A stretch of DNA of 64,000 bases from Multifurca ochricompacta (Eukaryota > Basidiomycota > Agaricomycetes > Russulales > Russulaceae): the NCBI GenBank assembly GCA_022496185.1, contig WTXG01000128.1, positions 1 to 64,000 on the forward strand, written 5' to 3'. The notes beneath the pieces are model-generated. The model ran no database searches and was not told where the DNA came from. It worked only from the letters and a program-made list of their open reading frames with translations. Every line of letters begins with the position of its first letter. The stretch's first letter is position 1. The position numbers were made by a program, and so were the translations under genes. This document shows positions 46,431 to 56,908 of the stretch, one piece after another.

Positions 46431-48760
46431 TCCCGGCATCTCTGTACCGACGTGTGCCGACGCGTGCATTCTTAAGCCTACCTTCCTAGATAGGAAGGCA
46501 ATGCACGGTCCGATCGGCGCGCCCCACACTTCGCGTTTTTTCGCGTTTTTTCACATTTCTATAGATATTGTAACTGATTCTTGTTTTATTTTGGATCGGA
46601 TGCATGATCTGACTTGAAACTTCATGGGATTGTAGTAATATATATATTCTTTCTGTGTATGCAAGATGAAGATCTCTGGCTGCCTCAAACCTTACAAGTA
46701 AACCTACGAGTATACCCACGAGTACTCGGATCCGTGCGAGTATAGGACTCGCGGCTCCGGGTGATCCGTGGGAACATACTCATGCGGATCCGAGTATGGG
46801 ATTATCTAATCTAAATACCCACGAGTTCGGATCCGGGTAACTCACGAGTGCACTCGTGCTAGGCCCTAGTAGATATCATGTGTCGGCGGGCATGCGCGTC
46901 CATCCGCGCTCTCCAACTGCTTGGCAATAGCGAACGCGGCCTCTCCACCAAGAACTGGAGGCTGGTACTCAACGCGGTCTGCCTCCCTGTGCTGACCTAC
47001 GGCTCCCAGCTGTGGGTCCACACTAGGCAAGCCCCGGCCCTCATCAAGCGGCTTCAGCTGGTCTCAAATGCTGTTGTCCACAAGATTACGGGGTCTTTCC
47101 ACACTGCCCCTCGTGGCCCCCTCCACGAACTCGTTCGCGTGCTTCCCATGAAGCACTTTGTCGAGAAGTTGGCAGACACCACGGCTCTTAGGTACGCCTC
47201 TTTGCCCCCTCTCTCCCAGCCCCTCCAGCGCCTTCGCGGGCACCTGGATGAGGCCCTCCTACATCCCCGACGTCGCCGTCGCACTTCGACCCCTCCCTCT
47301 GCGCCTCGCCGCCTTTCCCCCCTGCAAGCCCTTGCCGCCCGCGTCCCTCCTCTGGAGGGTTCGGCGGATGTCCTCGCTTTTGCACCATGGGAGTTACCTG
47401 CCTGGGGTGAGCGCCTGCACTTTGTAGGCACTTGCCCCCCCAACGTACGTCTCGATGAAGTGGACGCCCTCCTGGCTCTACCACGCGCTGACATTGCTTT
47501 GATCCACATTGCCACGTCACACTCCCGAGCCAAACGCATAGACAAGAAGCTTGTCGGCTCCGCTGCCGCGGTCCTCATGGACTCTGGTGGTGAAACCACC
47601 AACCACTGGACCCGTGGCACAGGCGGTGTCAAGGCTGACGTCGAGCTCTTCGCGCTCCGACGCGCCCTCCAATGGCTCGCCTCATACTATGAGGGTCGAC
47701 CAATGGCTCTGCGCCTCATCGTGACTGCCCCTTCGGGCTCTGCGCTGGCAGGCCTCCGCACGCGGGACCCCAGGCGATTTACCGGTGACTTTGTTTTGTT
47801 CCACAAAGCACTCGCTCAAATCCTTGCAGATCACTCATACCTCGACATCACCTTCATGTGGTGTCCTCCCTCCCCCCGATACCGCGCGTCGTCTCTGGCC
47901 CCCAAAGCCGCTGACCGCGCTCGTCGACTCTTCCGGCCAGGCAATGATGAACTGCCCCCCTCACCCCTGCAGTGGCGCGCCTTATCTCGTCTCCGTGCCT
48001 ACGACAATTGGCGCGACGAATGGCTGCGGTCCCGCTCCCTTGACGCTGAGTCCCAGGCTGCTCACAAAGCTTACTCAATCTCGATCCAGGGTCCTCCTAC
48101 TGGCGGCAACCACCCCTTATGGGCTGCGGCGACCGCCAAACGCAAAGATAACCCGTTCACCCGCCACACGGTCTCCACCGCCTTCCAGCTGGCCACCGGC
48201 CACGCTTTCATTGCGGAGTACCACGAACGGTTCTTCAGTTCTCGTCCCGAGGCAGATCGTCTCTGCCACTGCGACGGCGTCACCCCTGCGACATTCGCCC
48301 ATGTCGCCCTCGACTGTCCATTACACGCCCAAACGCGGGCGGAATGCGACATGGACCCTGGCTCCCTGTTTGATGAGCTGTCCTGGGTAGCGATCTTCAA
48401 CAATCGCACTCGGGTTACCCAACTCTTGGAGTTCATCCAAGCGTCTCGGGCCTTCTTCAAGCCCATCAATGCCCGCCGGCCCCGTGAGCCCCCTTGATGG
48501 GGGCCTTCCTTGGCTTTGGACTTAGTAGTAGGTTTTTCTTTCTGCTTTGAACGGTCTCTTTCTCGGACGGCCATTCCATGTACATTTTCCCTTAGGTTTT
48601 TCTCTTAGAGTTTTCCGCCTCGCATGTCCCTGTAGACACGGCATCTCCTTGTACACCCCACAGTAGTTACATTGTACCCTGATGTAGCCGCGCGATTGGG
48701 CTGAGTCCCGCAAGCACGTCAATAAATTCGAGTTCAAAAAAAAAAAAAAAAAAAAAAAAT

Positions 48761-48917
48761 ATCCTCTTCGCCATCGTGGCGACGGGGAATGACTATCTGC
48801 TCGACGCCGCCGTGGGTTTCGGTTGTCGCGAGCCTCGCGCGCTACTTCAACGCCGTGCTTGTCCCGTTTTTGGTTGCTCGAGAATTAGATATTCAATCTG
48901 CTACTGTACATACATAA
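48761..48917 (+). pseudogene. PAP2-superfamily phosphatase fragment (LINE target)
   Basis: Joining the sequence across the LINE target site gives ELILFAIVATGNDYLLDAAVGF, the last conserved block of fungal PAP2/inositol-phosphoceramide-synthase-type proteins (ATGNHYxLD with catalytic His here replaced by Asp). After GFG the frame shifts by one base, and the expected VASLARYFNAVLVPFLVARE follows in another frame up to a TAA at 48915. Upstream of the LINE, 39514-39590 may hold a little more of it. With one frameshift, a changed catalytic residue and no other exons, this is a gene remnant. Family assignment is from recognised motifs and is moderately sure. Confidence 0.5.
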
Positions 48918-49396
48918 GCCCGCGCCGGTTGAAATCGTTAGAGTGTTTCAGTCAGCAAGACACGCTACCGTGTTTCGCCAAGGATGCCATCAAGCAAGTG
49001 GAAGCTTGAAGTTATGTGATCACATAGCTCTTCATGAAGATGTACAACATGTGGATTGGAAACGCGGTCGCTCCATTCGTCTCTCGCCGGAACTTAGAAG
49101 TTTACTTCTTTATAAATTGCTTAGGATCTGGATCTGTAAAATGTACGATGATTTTGCGATTGAAATTTTATGTCCAACCTTTTTTTCTTTTTCCTTTGTC
49201 CCGATTTTTTTTTTACCCATAATAACTTTCTAACTTTTGATTTGTTTTAGATGCAGGTTACGAAGCATCATCATATCATATGATGATGTATATATCCTAC
49301 CGTCTGCTTACATTGCATACATGCAATTGGAAATTCGCCCCAGTGGCATCGGCGTAGTGTGGTGATGGGGATGGTGATTGGAGAGACTAAAACATC

Positions 49397-49588
49397 ATGC
49401 GTCTTGGCGCACTTGCTACCGTTGCACGCCCACTGACTATTAGCACCATGCCGTGGTCAGTCAGGGTATTAACATCCCCTCAGGGGTCAGTTAGGTTCAC
49501 ACGGTTATCTACCGAGACTCCTTCCCATCCCCCTCAGGGCTTTATGTACCATGCCAAGTATGGAGTGCACGAAAAAGACAAAAAGTAG
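49397..49588 (+). CDS. Putative small protein with mitochondrial-type N-terminus
   Basis: A 63-codon frame begins MRLGALATVARPLTISTMPW, Arg-spaced and without acids, like a mitochondrial targeting sequence, and ends FMYHAKYGVHEKDKK. The start sits in a fair fungal context (AAACATCATGC). I do not recognise the family. Two CCCTCAG/GG junctions inside it could be splice acceptors, so the true structure may be two or three exons. It is transcribed toward the 3' end of GWT1, only about 100 bp away. It could also be spurious. Confidence 0.35.
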   Translation: MRLGALATVARPLTISTMPWSVRVLTSPQGSVRFTRLSTETPSHPPQGFMYHAKYGVHEKDKK

Positions 49589-49683
49589 AAAAAAAAAGTA
49601 TGCTTCGTTAGATACATCCGTCCCCAACCCAACCTCTCCCCCCTCCACACTACACACATCTCACATCTTGTCTCTTTTCCTTT

Positions 49684-51929
49684 TCATAACTTCCACACCC
49701 GTCGATCGCGCACTGCCCACGCGAAAGCACACAACCCAAATGCATAAACGCCCAATACGCCCATCGCACGTCCATCCGGGGTATACATTGTCCGCATCGA
49801 CAAGTTCACTACTCCCGTCGCCACGTTCGCCTGTTAAGTCGGATGGGTGAGCCCATCACCACTAAACTCCCCCAGAAGCATCGAGAATGTAAATACGATC
49901 CATTTTTATCATACATAACACAATAACACGGGGAAGTGGAAAAGAAGAAAAAAGACGCACGAGGAGGAAGACGGCCAGCGCATTTTTGTTAATCGCCTCG
50001 AGCAACGGAGGAGCTGGCATAGGACTAGGTCCATGCGTGGTCGTCGTCGTCGTCATCGGTGTTGAAGGGGGAGGAGTAGAAGTAGACTTCGCCCTCCCGT
50101 CTTTGGCCTTGCGAACGACTTTAAGACCCGACACTGGTGAGTAGGTACTTTTGGCAAGCGGCGTCGGGAAAAAGGCAAGGTCGAGAAGGAGGTAGCATAG
50201 CAAAAACGTCGTGTTGTATGCCGCAACCCACATGATGTACGGCAAATTTACCTATTTCATCATGCACCCGATGACGGTTCCTCATCAGTCTATAACCAAT
50301 GGACGGAGAGAAGAGAAACCAGGTCGCACAAGTCGCCGTGAGACGTCAGGCCCGCCGATGTGTAAATATCTACTGATGCCGAACAACATCCAATAGATGA
50401 CTGCATATGAGAAGAGCTCGGTGGCGGTCCTGTCATTCTCACGGTGCGTATGCACAGACAGAGCCTGCTTTGTATCCAAGTTGGTGAATGCGTACTCGTC
50501 GCCGTTGTGCCATCTCCGCGCAGCAGCTTGTTGTCGGCGAAAGTAGGAGGGCGAGTGAGGTAAGATGAGCGTTCCTATTGACAAGCCGAGCAGATGTATT
50601 GCAAGATATCCTCATTCCCGGAATGAGCATTAGCATAATCGGAGGTAAGGGAAAAGGGAGGGAGTTAAAGTTACCCGTAAGGGAGACGATGCCTTCCTTG
50701 TTGGCACTGATGAACGTTTCACGAGGTGCATTGAGGACGTAGGATGCGAAACCGGCAGACAGGAGGAGCTGGTGTCCTACACTCGTGAGAATAAATGACG
50801 CGGTGGTGTGTACATGGGTGGTACGTACCTAGGGCCACGAGAAGGCCAAGCAGCGATATTGACATTCTACTGAACAGCGGTTGCAAGTAGGTTCTCAACA
50901 CCGGTGTGAGCGCTAGTGTCAGAAAAAAGTTCCAGTGCACACCGTATTCAGTGATGTGTTCCTTCGCCCTTCGTCAGCAGCGTGTTCGACTTGCAGAAAA
51001 ATAATCAAAGAACAGAGCATGTAAACCCACCGGGTACTGTGTACCTTTCACCAAAAACGCGCGGACTAGGCCAAGCACTAGTATGGGTATGCACTCGCTG
51101 AGCACAAAGACCATCTCCAAGGTAATCGGTGGCCACAGATAGGCTGGAATTTTAAGGAGTGGGATGGCATATACGATCCCTTGGGAAAACACAAACGAGC
51201 CTACGCCCATGTCCATCTACTAGCTCACCTCAGAATCGTAATTATAAAAGGTGGAAAGGCACAAGGAAGGAAGGACGGACGAGAGAAACGCCATAAGTCT
51301 CGCACTTGGCCAGCGCACGGGGGAAGACGGGAAAGTCAACCGCGAGAATGGCAAGGACTGTCATAAGCATCAAATGTGCACGGTACGTGCTCAGCGCGGG
51401 AAGACGTATAGTATTGGGTTCCAAAGCCGGTGCTGCGCTCTGCGGATCACGCTCATCGCGATGAAAACTCGAACTTGGGATGCGGCGCAGCACCGTGGGT
51501 GACGCAGACGGGGACACTGAACCACCGGACGGAAGCGGTGTCCCCGACTCGTGAGGTGGGAAGTAGAAGCATATGAGCGCGGTGAGTATGAAAAAGACTG
51601 CGGATAGAGTGCCTGGGTTATCGGCGAAGAGCGTCATGGAAAGGAGGAGCGGCACAACAAGGAAGAGCCATTCGGAGAGGAATTGGAAGGATTTGGGAGG
51701 GGGAAGCGCGAACGTATGCTGGAGTGCAGCGCGATGGAGGCCTTGAGAGCCGAAGGTTAGCGCAATTGGGCGGGTAAAGGTGGTGGAGAGGAACAGAACG
51801 GGAAAGGCGTACCAGAGCGACGAGGGATATCATATTGATATGGAATACTGTAGAACCGGTCATACCGGCAACGAATGACTCTTTGGCAGTTTTGTAGTCA
51901 TCGCCATCTTGGTGACTGGCCAAGATCAT
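49684..51929 (-). CDS. GWT1: GPI-anchor inositol acyltransferase Gwt1 (PIG-W)
   Basis: Eight exons: 51929-51813, 51741-51281, 51216-51031, 50961-50829, 50776-50675, 50610-50330, 50251-49961 and 49830-49684. The product is a multi-pass ER membrane enzyme that acylates the inositol of GlcN-PI during GPI-anchor synthesis. Diagnostic blocks are [74 protein letters not shown] and [17 protein letters not shown]. Exon 2 is 461 nt, one short of whole codons: it enters as [13 protein letters not shown] and leaves in another frame as [13 protein letters not shown], so one base appears missing in the C5 run at 51699-51703. As the rest is intact and the gene is normally essential, a sequence error is possible. 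The frame is open to 51992; the Met at 51929 was chosen by N-terminal length. Confidence 0.88.
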
Positions 51930-52049
51930 CGATGAAGAGCGCAAAGTCACTAATTTGGGGGTGACTCTAAGGCCAAGAAAACTGTACTTCAAGGTCGCGT
52001 TTGTCGCGTTTGTCGCGTCGTCGTAGACGTCGTCTGAAGGTGTGTGCTG

Positions 52050-52809
52050 TAGGGTTGCGGAAAAAAGGGGTACTTTTTTACGAACCCATTATTTACCGGT
52101 AATTTACCGGTAATTTACTGGTAATTTACTGGGTCGCAGTGGGAATAGTAATTTACCACCAGGTCACGTGCCCACGTGACTAATATATGAGTTCAAAAAT
52201 TCAACTAAACTAAATATACAAGTGAGCTGTTGAGCCGGGAACGGATCAGGGTAAGCCGGACCGGATCAGAGGTGACCAGTGTTGCCGGTGCATTGTAATA
52301 TATTACTAACATTCCACTCATTTATTATGATTAAGATACAATCCTTATGACTATAGCGCAGCATGCTCTTTACAGTATTTAAGGACAGTATTTCTGTAGC
52401 TTGCACTTCAGTTTTGACTCAAGAACAGGTTCTTTTCGAAGTCAGATGGCAAACTGGATGAGAATTCGGATTATGATGAGGATGATAGTTGGTTGGATGA
52501 GCCGAATCTTGAGACATTCCGTCCTGAACTTTCTCTTGAGGTCTCACAATCTGTCATCTCAGTGTCTTGCAGCAGCTCTTTCTGATGAACCATCAGGTGA
52601 CATTTCTGTGGCTGCTCCTAACCCTCCAGAAGCTCTCGGAGAGCCCCTAGACAACGACTTCTCGATGGAAATGGAATTATATTGAAAACATCACGTGAAA
52701 GTATCACGTGGAATTTTTTACGGTAAATTACAGTAAATTACCACCTTCCCATCAGACCCTCTGTAAATTACCAGTAAAATATCGGCCTCGAATATTTTCC
52801 GCAACCCTA
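52050..52809. mobile_element. hAT-type MITE, family B, upstream of GWT1
   Basis: It begins TAGGGTTGCGGAAAA and ends in an inverted TTTTCCGCAACCCTA, with an exact 8-bp duplication GTGTGCTG at 52042-52049 and 52810-52817. Subterminal repeats of TTTACCGGTAATTTAC type occur on the left and their inverse on the right. Inside, about 52438-52588, an acidic open stretch (DENSDYDEDDSWLDEP) may be a remnant of transposase coding sequence. The element is 760 bp and cannot move itself. Its left end is 120 bp upstream of the GWT1 start codon. Confidence 0.88.
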
Positions 52810-52963
52810 GTGTGCTGCGATGTGAGGGTTGGGTTCACGTGCGCGAACACGTGTCAAGTTTCGGAATTTACCGAGACACCGGTGCCATAATAAATAAAGT
52901 ACTAAAGTACTATTTACATCATACATATCATATTCCTACACAAGCCAGCCCAACAATTATCGA

Positions 52964-54640
52964 CTACATTGCTATTCCCTCTTTAGTACCAAATTCATTG
53001 AACCCTGCCGTTGTAGTGATGGCGTTTACGGAAAACCTGAGTTGTTTAAATGGTGGCGATGGCAGCCCCGACGACGCCGAGTCAGTACTTGAATCTGGCC
53101 TGAGTCGCAGAATATTCATGGGACGATTCAGTTCTCTACTATAAGTGAAAATTTGGCATAAGGATTATATACGCTCTGACGTGTGCGTACCTGTCTCCAG
53201 AGTTATAGTTATAGAGCATCCTGAACATCACAGTCGTGCCGATGGACCTGTTGTGTGAGGCGTTCAGACGACTTGCACGGAAGGGGCTAGAAACCTGGGG
53301 CCAAACTTACGCAATAACGACTGGAATCGATAGTTCAGGTTTAATAATAGAGCATAAAAAAAAAAGTTGGTGTGCGAGAGACTGACCTCTTGGAATTTGG
53401 AGTATCTGTTTCTTGGGGTTAGAGCGCTAGATCAGAGACTCGGAGAAAGGAATCAGTACGTACCAAATTGATCGATGCTTCAGGTCCCACGCAATACAAG
53501 GCCGTAAGTTGGGTTTTTCAGAAAGCTGAGAAGGGTTTTTCCGCTCACAATTGATGTTCAAGATGAGGAGTGTCTATTTATGGGTGAGCAATGACGTACA
53601 AGGTCTAGGAGATAGTGCGTACAAAAGTAGGCACCTCAACTGCTACCGCCAATGCAAACCATGTCCACCCCTAGAAGAGTAGACCAGCTGGTTGATCCCG
53701 ACGGGTTCACCACAGGGTGATCACCTTACCTGTTGACAGAGCATGTTCCAAACCCCGAATGGTCGGGCTGATCGTTGTTGCAGAAGCCCAATAAGCATAG
53801 CCAGGAGGAGGAACGCATATGTGGCAGTCGTCGCGATGGACATCCCGATCAGATACCAAAAGGGAGCGCGTACGACGCAGCCAGCGTAGTCTGGGCTGGA
53901 ACTCCAGAATGCGCGGATCTGCAAGGGTTCGTATGTTATTGGCTTTGTTTGACTGTTTTAGAGCAACGGTACACGTACTCCAGTTAACACTGTATACGTA
54001 AATGTTTTCCCTGATTCAGTGCTCGGTGGCGGTTAGAGAAACGGTAAACGAACTGAGGAGGGAAGCACCCGAATGCGCGGCAAGAACCGTCACAGTGAGG
54101 CCGATGATCAAATTGGAGCACTTCCATATCGCGATCCTGGATGAACCAAGGCCACTGATCTGAGCATAAGCACCAAGTATTCCTGACTAAACTTACACGC
54201 GAACAACGATAAGCAACAGTGCGAGTTCGAATTCGAGGAGAGGGAATATCTGGTGAACAAGTAAGGTGTCTTTCCGAAAATTCCAGCATGTAAACTGACA
54301 AAAGCCGTCGAAATCCAAGCCTGATGGGCGGACAAGCACATGTTTCGTTAATATCTGCCAAGCGAGATAACTCAGATGACGTACCTGGCAATTGATCTGA
54401 GATGACGCGTCAAGTCCCACAAGGAAAGACACAACACACGCAATGCTGGTGAAACGGCTAGCCAAGTATATCTACATGTGATGTGGTCGTCAGTATCTAT
54501 CACCTCAACGGCACCCTCGTTTTTCTGGCACATACTAGGCCTGGCCATCTCAGCGGACGTTTGCCATAGAAGAGCTTCCAGTCAAAATCCAGGTTAGAGA
54601 GGAAATACCAGCTGTTCTCATATAATGCGAAGGCATGGAG
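52964..54640 (-). CDS. Multi-pass membrane protein, agaric 7TM-like family
   Basis: Many short exons on the minus strand give family-typical blocks in order: ALYENSWYFLSNLDFDWKLF and GKRPLRWPGL (near 54600-54540), IYLASRFTSIACVVSFLVGL, INCQ then AWISTAF, FPLLEFELALLLIVVR, RIAIWKCSNLIIGLTVTVLA (near 54140), and a long exon at about 53912-53723 with APFWYLIGMSIATTATYAFL and GLLQQRS, then QGWTWFALAVAVEVPTF. The last exon carries ELNRPMNILRLRPDSSTDSA and may end at the TAG at 52964. These match a large Agaricomycete family of seven-helix proteins with no known function. Exon borders at both ends are approximate; the introns I checked keep phase, for example GTCAGT…CACCAG between AWISTAF and IFPLLE. 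Confidence 0.6.
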
Positions 54641-56812
54641 GGGAAGTTTTAACGAGGTTCACGAAGGACAGAAGACTTCATACATACACCTTGACTCCAT
54701 CGATAAAATGTAGCACTTTGACTACGGTAACTGCAAGACTAGGTGAGAATGGTATTAATGTAAGTGCAACAGGCAGGCTCACTGAAGTCTTTAGTACCGA
54801 CGCCCTCACTCATTGGACGGAATTCTTTACGTGAGGAAGAGATACTGAGATAAACGCCATTCCCCGCTCAAGGGCTTTCATATAAGCTACGCGAACGCCA
54901 ATGCCACGCATGATATGGACAAGTAAGGGAGTAATATAAAGCCCCCAAACATGATCTGATCAAGGAGGCATTAATAGAAACCTGACCGGGAAACGGGCAT
55001 TTTCTCATGATCACTGCATGCAGTGTGTGCTATCCATATTGGAGGGAGGGCGTAGGGGTAGGGTGGGTCGTGAACCGAGAGATATGAGTGACGTGAGGCG
55101 GCAGTAGATGGGCTCAGGGCAGTAACACCTGATCATCACGGAAAACTAAGAAAGGACCATCTTCACGGAATAGAATGGGGAAATATCGGTTCCGAGTGGC
55201 CCAATTATGCTAAGCTTAGTAGTGGGGCGGCACGGGGGCTATGAGTGCTCCTTATGGAAGGCGCAAAACGATATCATCTTAACAAAAAAGCAAATGATGA
55301 GTATCGCGAGAAACAAGGCTATACTAGTCCGCGACACTAGTAAATGCTCATCAAACAGGAGCTCTCGAAGGCAAAGGCAAAAGGCAGTCGAATGGGGAGA
55401 AGGCGAGACGTCGGGCTTGCGTCAAATAATGACATGTTTGGATGATCCGCGTTTCTACCAGCCCCGTTAACTTGCAAATACGCCACAGATGGCGGCTCAA
55501 GGACAGACGGTGGGGTCCTAACTCGGCCTTTTAAAGTGCAGCGCAAGACTAGCCGATACGGAAAAAAGATTTCATGCGGTCAGGTTGTCTCCGTCCAGCT
55601 GTTGCACGTGAGCTTTGTAAGTAAGCAATTCACAACACGCATTGACTGCAGAACCCAGCCAATCACACGCTGCACATAGTCAGAGAGCCAAGATTGAGGT
55701 ACGTGGTACTGAGCGCCCAGGCCACAGTTGTCCAGGGACCTGTAGACCGAGCGCCAAGCTAATTCACAAGCACGAGAAGTAGCGCAGACCAATCCCGGAT
55801 CGTGCTAGGCAGGTTGGAAACGAGGAAATTGTTGTACGAACAACAAGACAGGTGGGATAAAAAACCTCATGGCGAAGAAATGAGCATGCCACGGAACTTG
55901 CTCCACAGAAATGTTATTCGGGGGGACACACAATAAGTGTGTAATAATAAGGATAATGAGGTTGTGGCGCCCGACACGATCACCCGGGTGGTTGGGTGAA
56001 TCAGCTCGCCGCTCGGATGCCATCAATCGTCACAAGGGGCATCCCCTCGGCTGACTGGGGAAGTCATGTCTAGGGTTTGAACCAAAACATGCTGATAAAT
56101 GCAGTACGCAGCGCCTAGTCACAAGCTTGTTCGGGTCTTGATGGCAAGACGAACGACAAACATTCGGCGACGAGGGAGAGTGCGCATGTGTCCGAGCTCA
56201 ATTACACGTCTACCCACGCGTCTGCTTATTTCCAAGAAGTTGGGCAAGCGACGAGAATAGGGTAATACGCGATTTCCCCGAGCGCAGTAGAGAGGGCTGC
56301 TAAGAGAAGGGACATGAGATTGCGACGAATGATGGGAGGCCCAGATTTAACAATGGCCGAAAAACAGCTTCTGGATAAGGCTGCTTTAAGCCTCCCGTTG
56401 CGCAAGATTTCCCAGAAGTCCCCTGAGGTATGAGGGGGGTCCTGGATCAGCAGACCTTTCTTGACAGGCTCTGGGAAAAGGGATTTATGAGGCTATGCGG
56501 AGGTGATGATCAAGCGACGAGGAAGGGGTCTGGGCCGCAGCAGGGGGCAACAACCCAACTTTTACCCGGCAAGTTACGTCATAAGATTAAGTAATCAGGA
56601 GGACAGGTCCAACCCCGTGGAGGATGCCCCTATAGACTAATTGACATCAGCGCCACATTTACGTGACAGACGATTGCGGATGTAGACACAGCCAGCCTTG
56701 AACCACTAATGGACATTTGATGAGTAGCGTAGACCCTGGGCTCAATGCAGCACTTTTCCAGCCAAGAGGACAGAGATATGAAAGACGTGAAGTGTATGTA
56801 TTCTGAGGCACG
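54641..56812. other. Intergenic DNA, no gene recognised
   Basis: Over 2 kb without a supported gene; the open frames are short and lack domain character. The right edge at about 56,813 is where similarity to the other CHAT loci begins abruptly (TTCTCCAGCACCCGCAACCATT). The promoter module expected to the left of it is absent here. Confidence 0.45.
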
Positions 56813-56908
56813 AGTTCTCCAGCACCCGCAACCATTTTCGCCATTTAATCTCTCAATTCGTCGCTAGAGGACCCGCGGTTACCGTGATTCTTGTGTATTG
56901 AATAAAGC

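Larger units (their letters stand above)
45498..46868. mobile_element. Non-autonomous hAT-type element, family C, inside the LINE
   Basis: It starts TAGGGCATAGCACAAGT and ends in a nearly inverted ACTCGTGCTAGGCCCTA, and it is flanked by an exact 8-bp duplication GTAGATAT (45490-45497 and 46869-46876), the hallmark of hAT elements. Both ends have subterminal GGATCCGGGT/ACTCGTGG words in both orientations. There is no transposase frame. The interior carries a tRNA-like sequence and an array of about ten 57-bp repeats. Excision would restore the LINE reading frame. Confidence 0.9.
43156..48497 (+). pseudogene. LINE ORF2 (endonuclease-RT-RNase H-like), interrupted
   Basis: The frame runs 43156-45497 and resumes at 46877-48497; removal of the hAT insert and one duplication gives 1321 in-phase codons including the stop. 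The order is an APE-type endonuclease (LVQEPWFG, LAGDFNLHHPDW, GSDHAGI), reverse transcriptase (FDVSGFFDHVH, QGLPISPVLATLY, the YVDD active site in MYVDDGLLFAW), and a C-terminal RNase H-like region (ADVELFALRRALQWL) whose expected first and third acidic residues are not visible (IHIATSHS; VTAPSGSAL). It ends with a CHCDGVTPATFAHVALDCPLH zinc-binding motif. Two lesions disable it: an in-frame TGA at 44185 and the hAT insertion just after the reverse transcriptase fingers/palm. Otherwise it is well kept. Confidence 0.88.
39606..48759 (+). mobile_element. Full-length non-LTR (LINE, Tad-like) retrotransposon
   Basis: The element has two ORFs, a 3' untranslated region with AATAAA near 48721 and a 24-base poly-A tail. 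It is flanked by a target duplication: ATATCCTCTTCGCCATC occurs at 39589-39605 and again just after the poly-A at 48759-48775. The 5' end starts with a short tandem repeat (CTCTCGCGCCATCCC twice), which resembles the target. Endonuclease plus reverse transcriptase plus a C-terminal RNase H-like region suggest the Tad/L1-like clade seen in fungi. It was later interrupted by a hAT element at 45498-46868. GC content is visibly higher than in the neighbouring DNA. Confidence 0.92.

Noticed and set aside
52401..52685. 94-codon frame in the hAT-B MITE as a host gene
   Set aside because: It lies wholly inside the TIRs; at best another frame there retains transposase-derived acidic sequence.
53686..53720. 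CTGGTTGATCC-like words as an 18S rRNA fragment
   Set aside because: Only about a dozen bases match, in an intron of the membrane-protein gene; no rRNA sequence continues.
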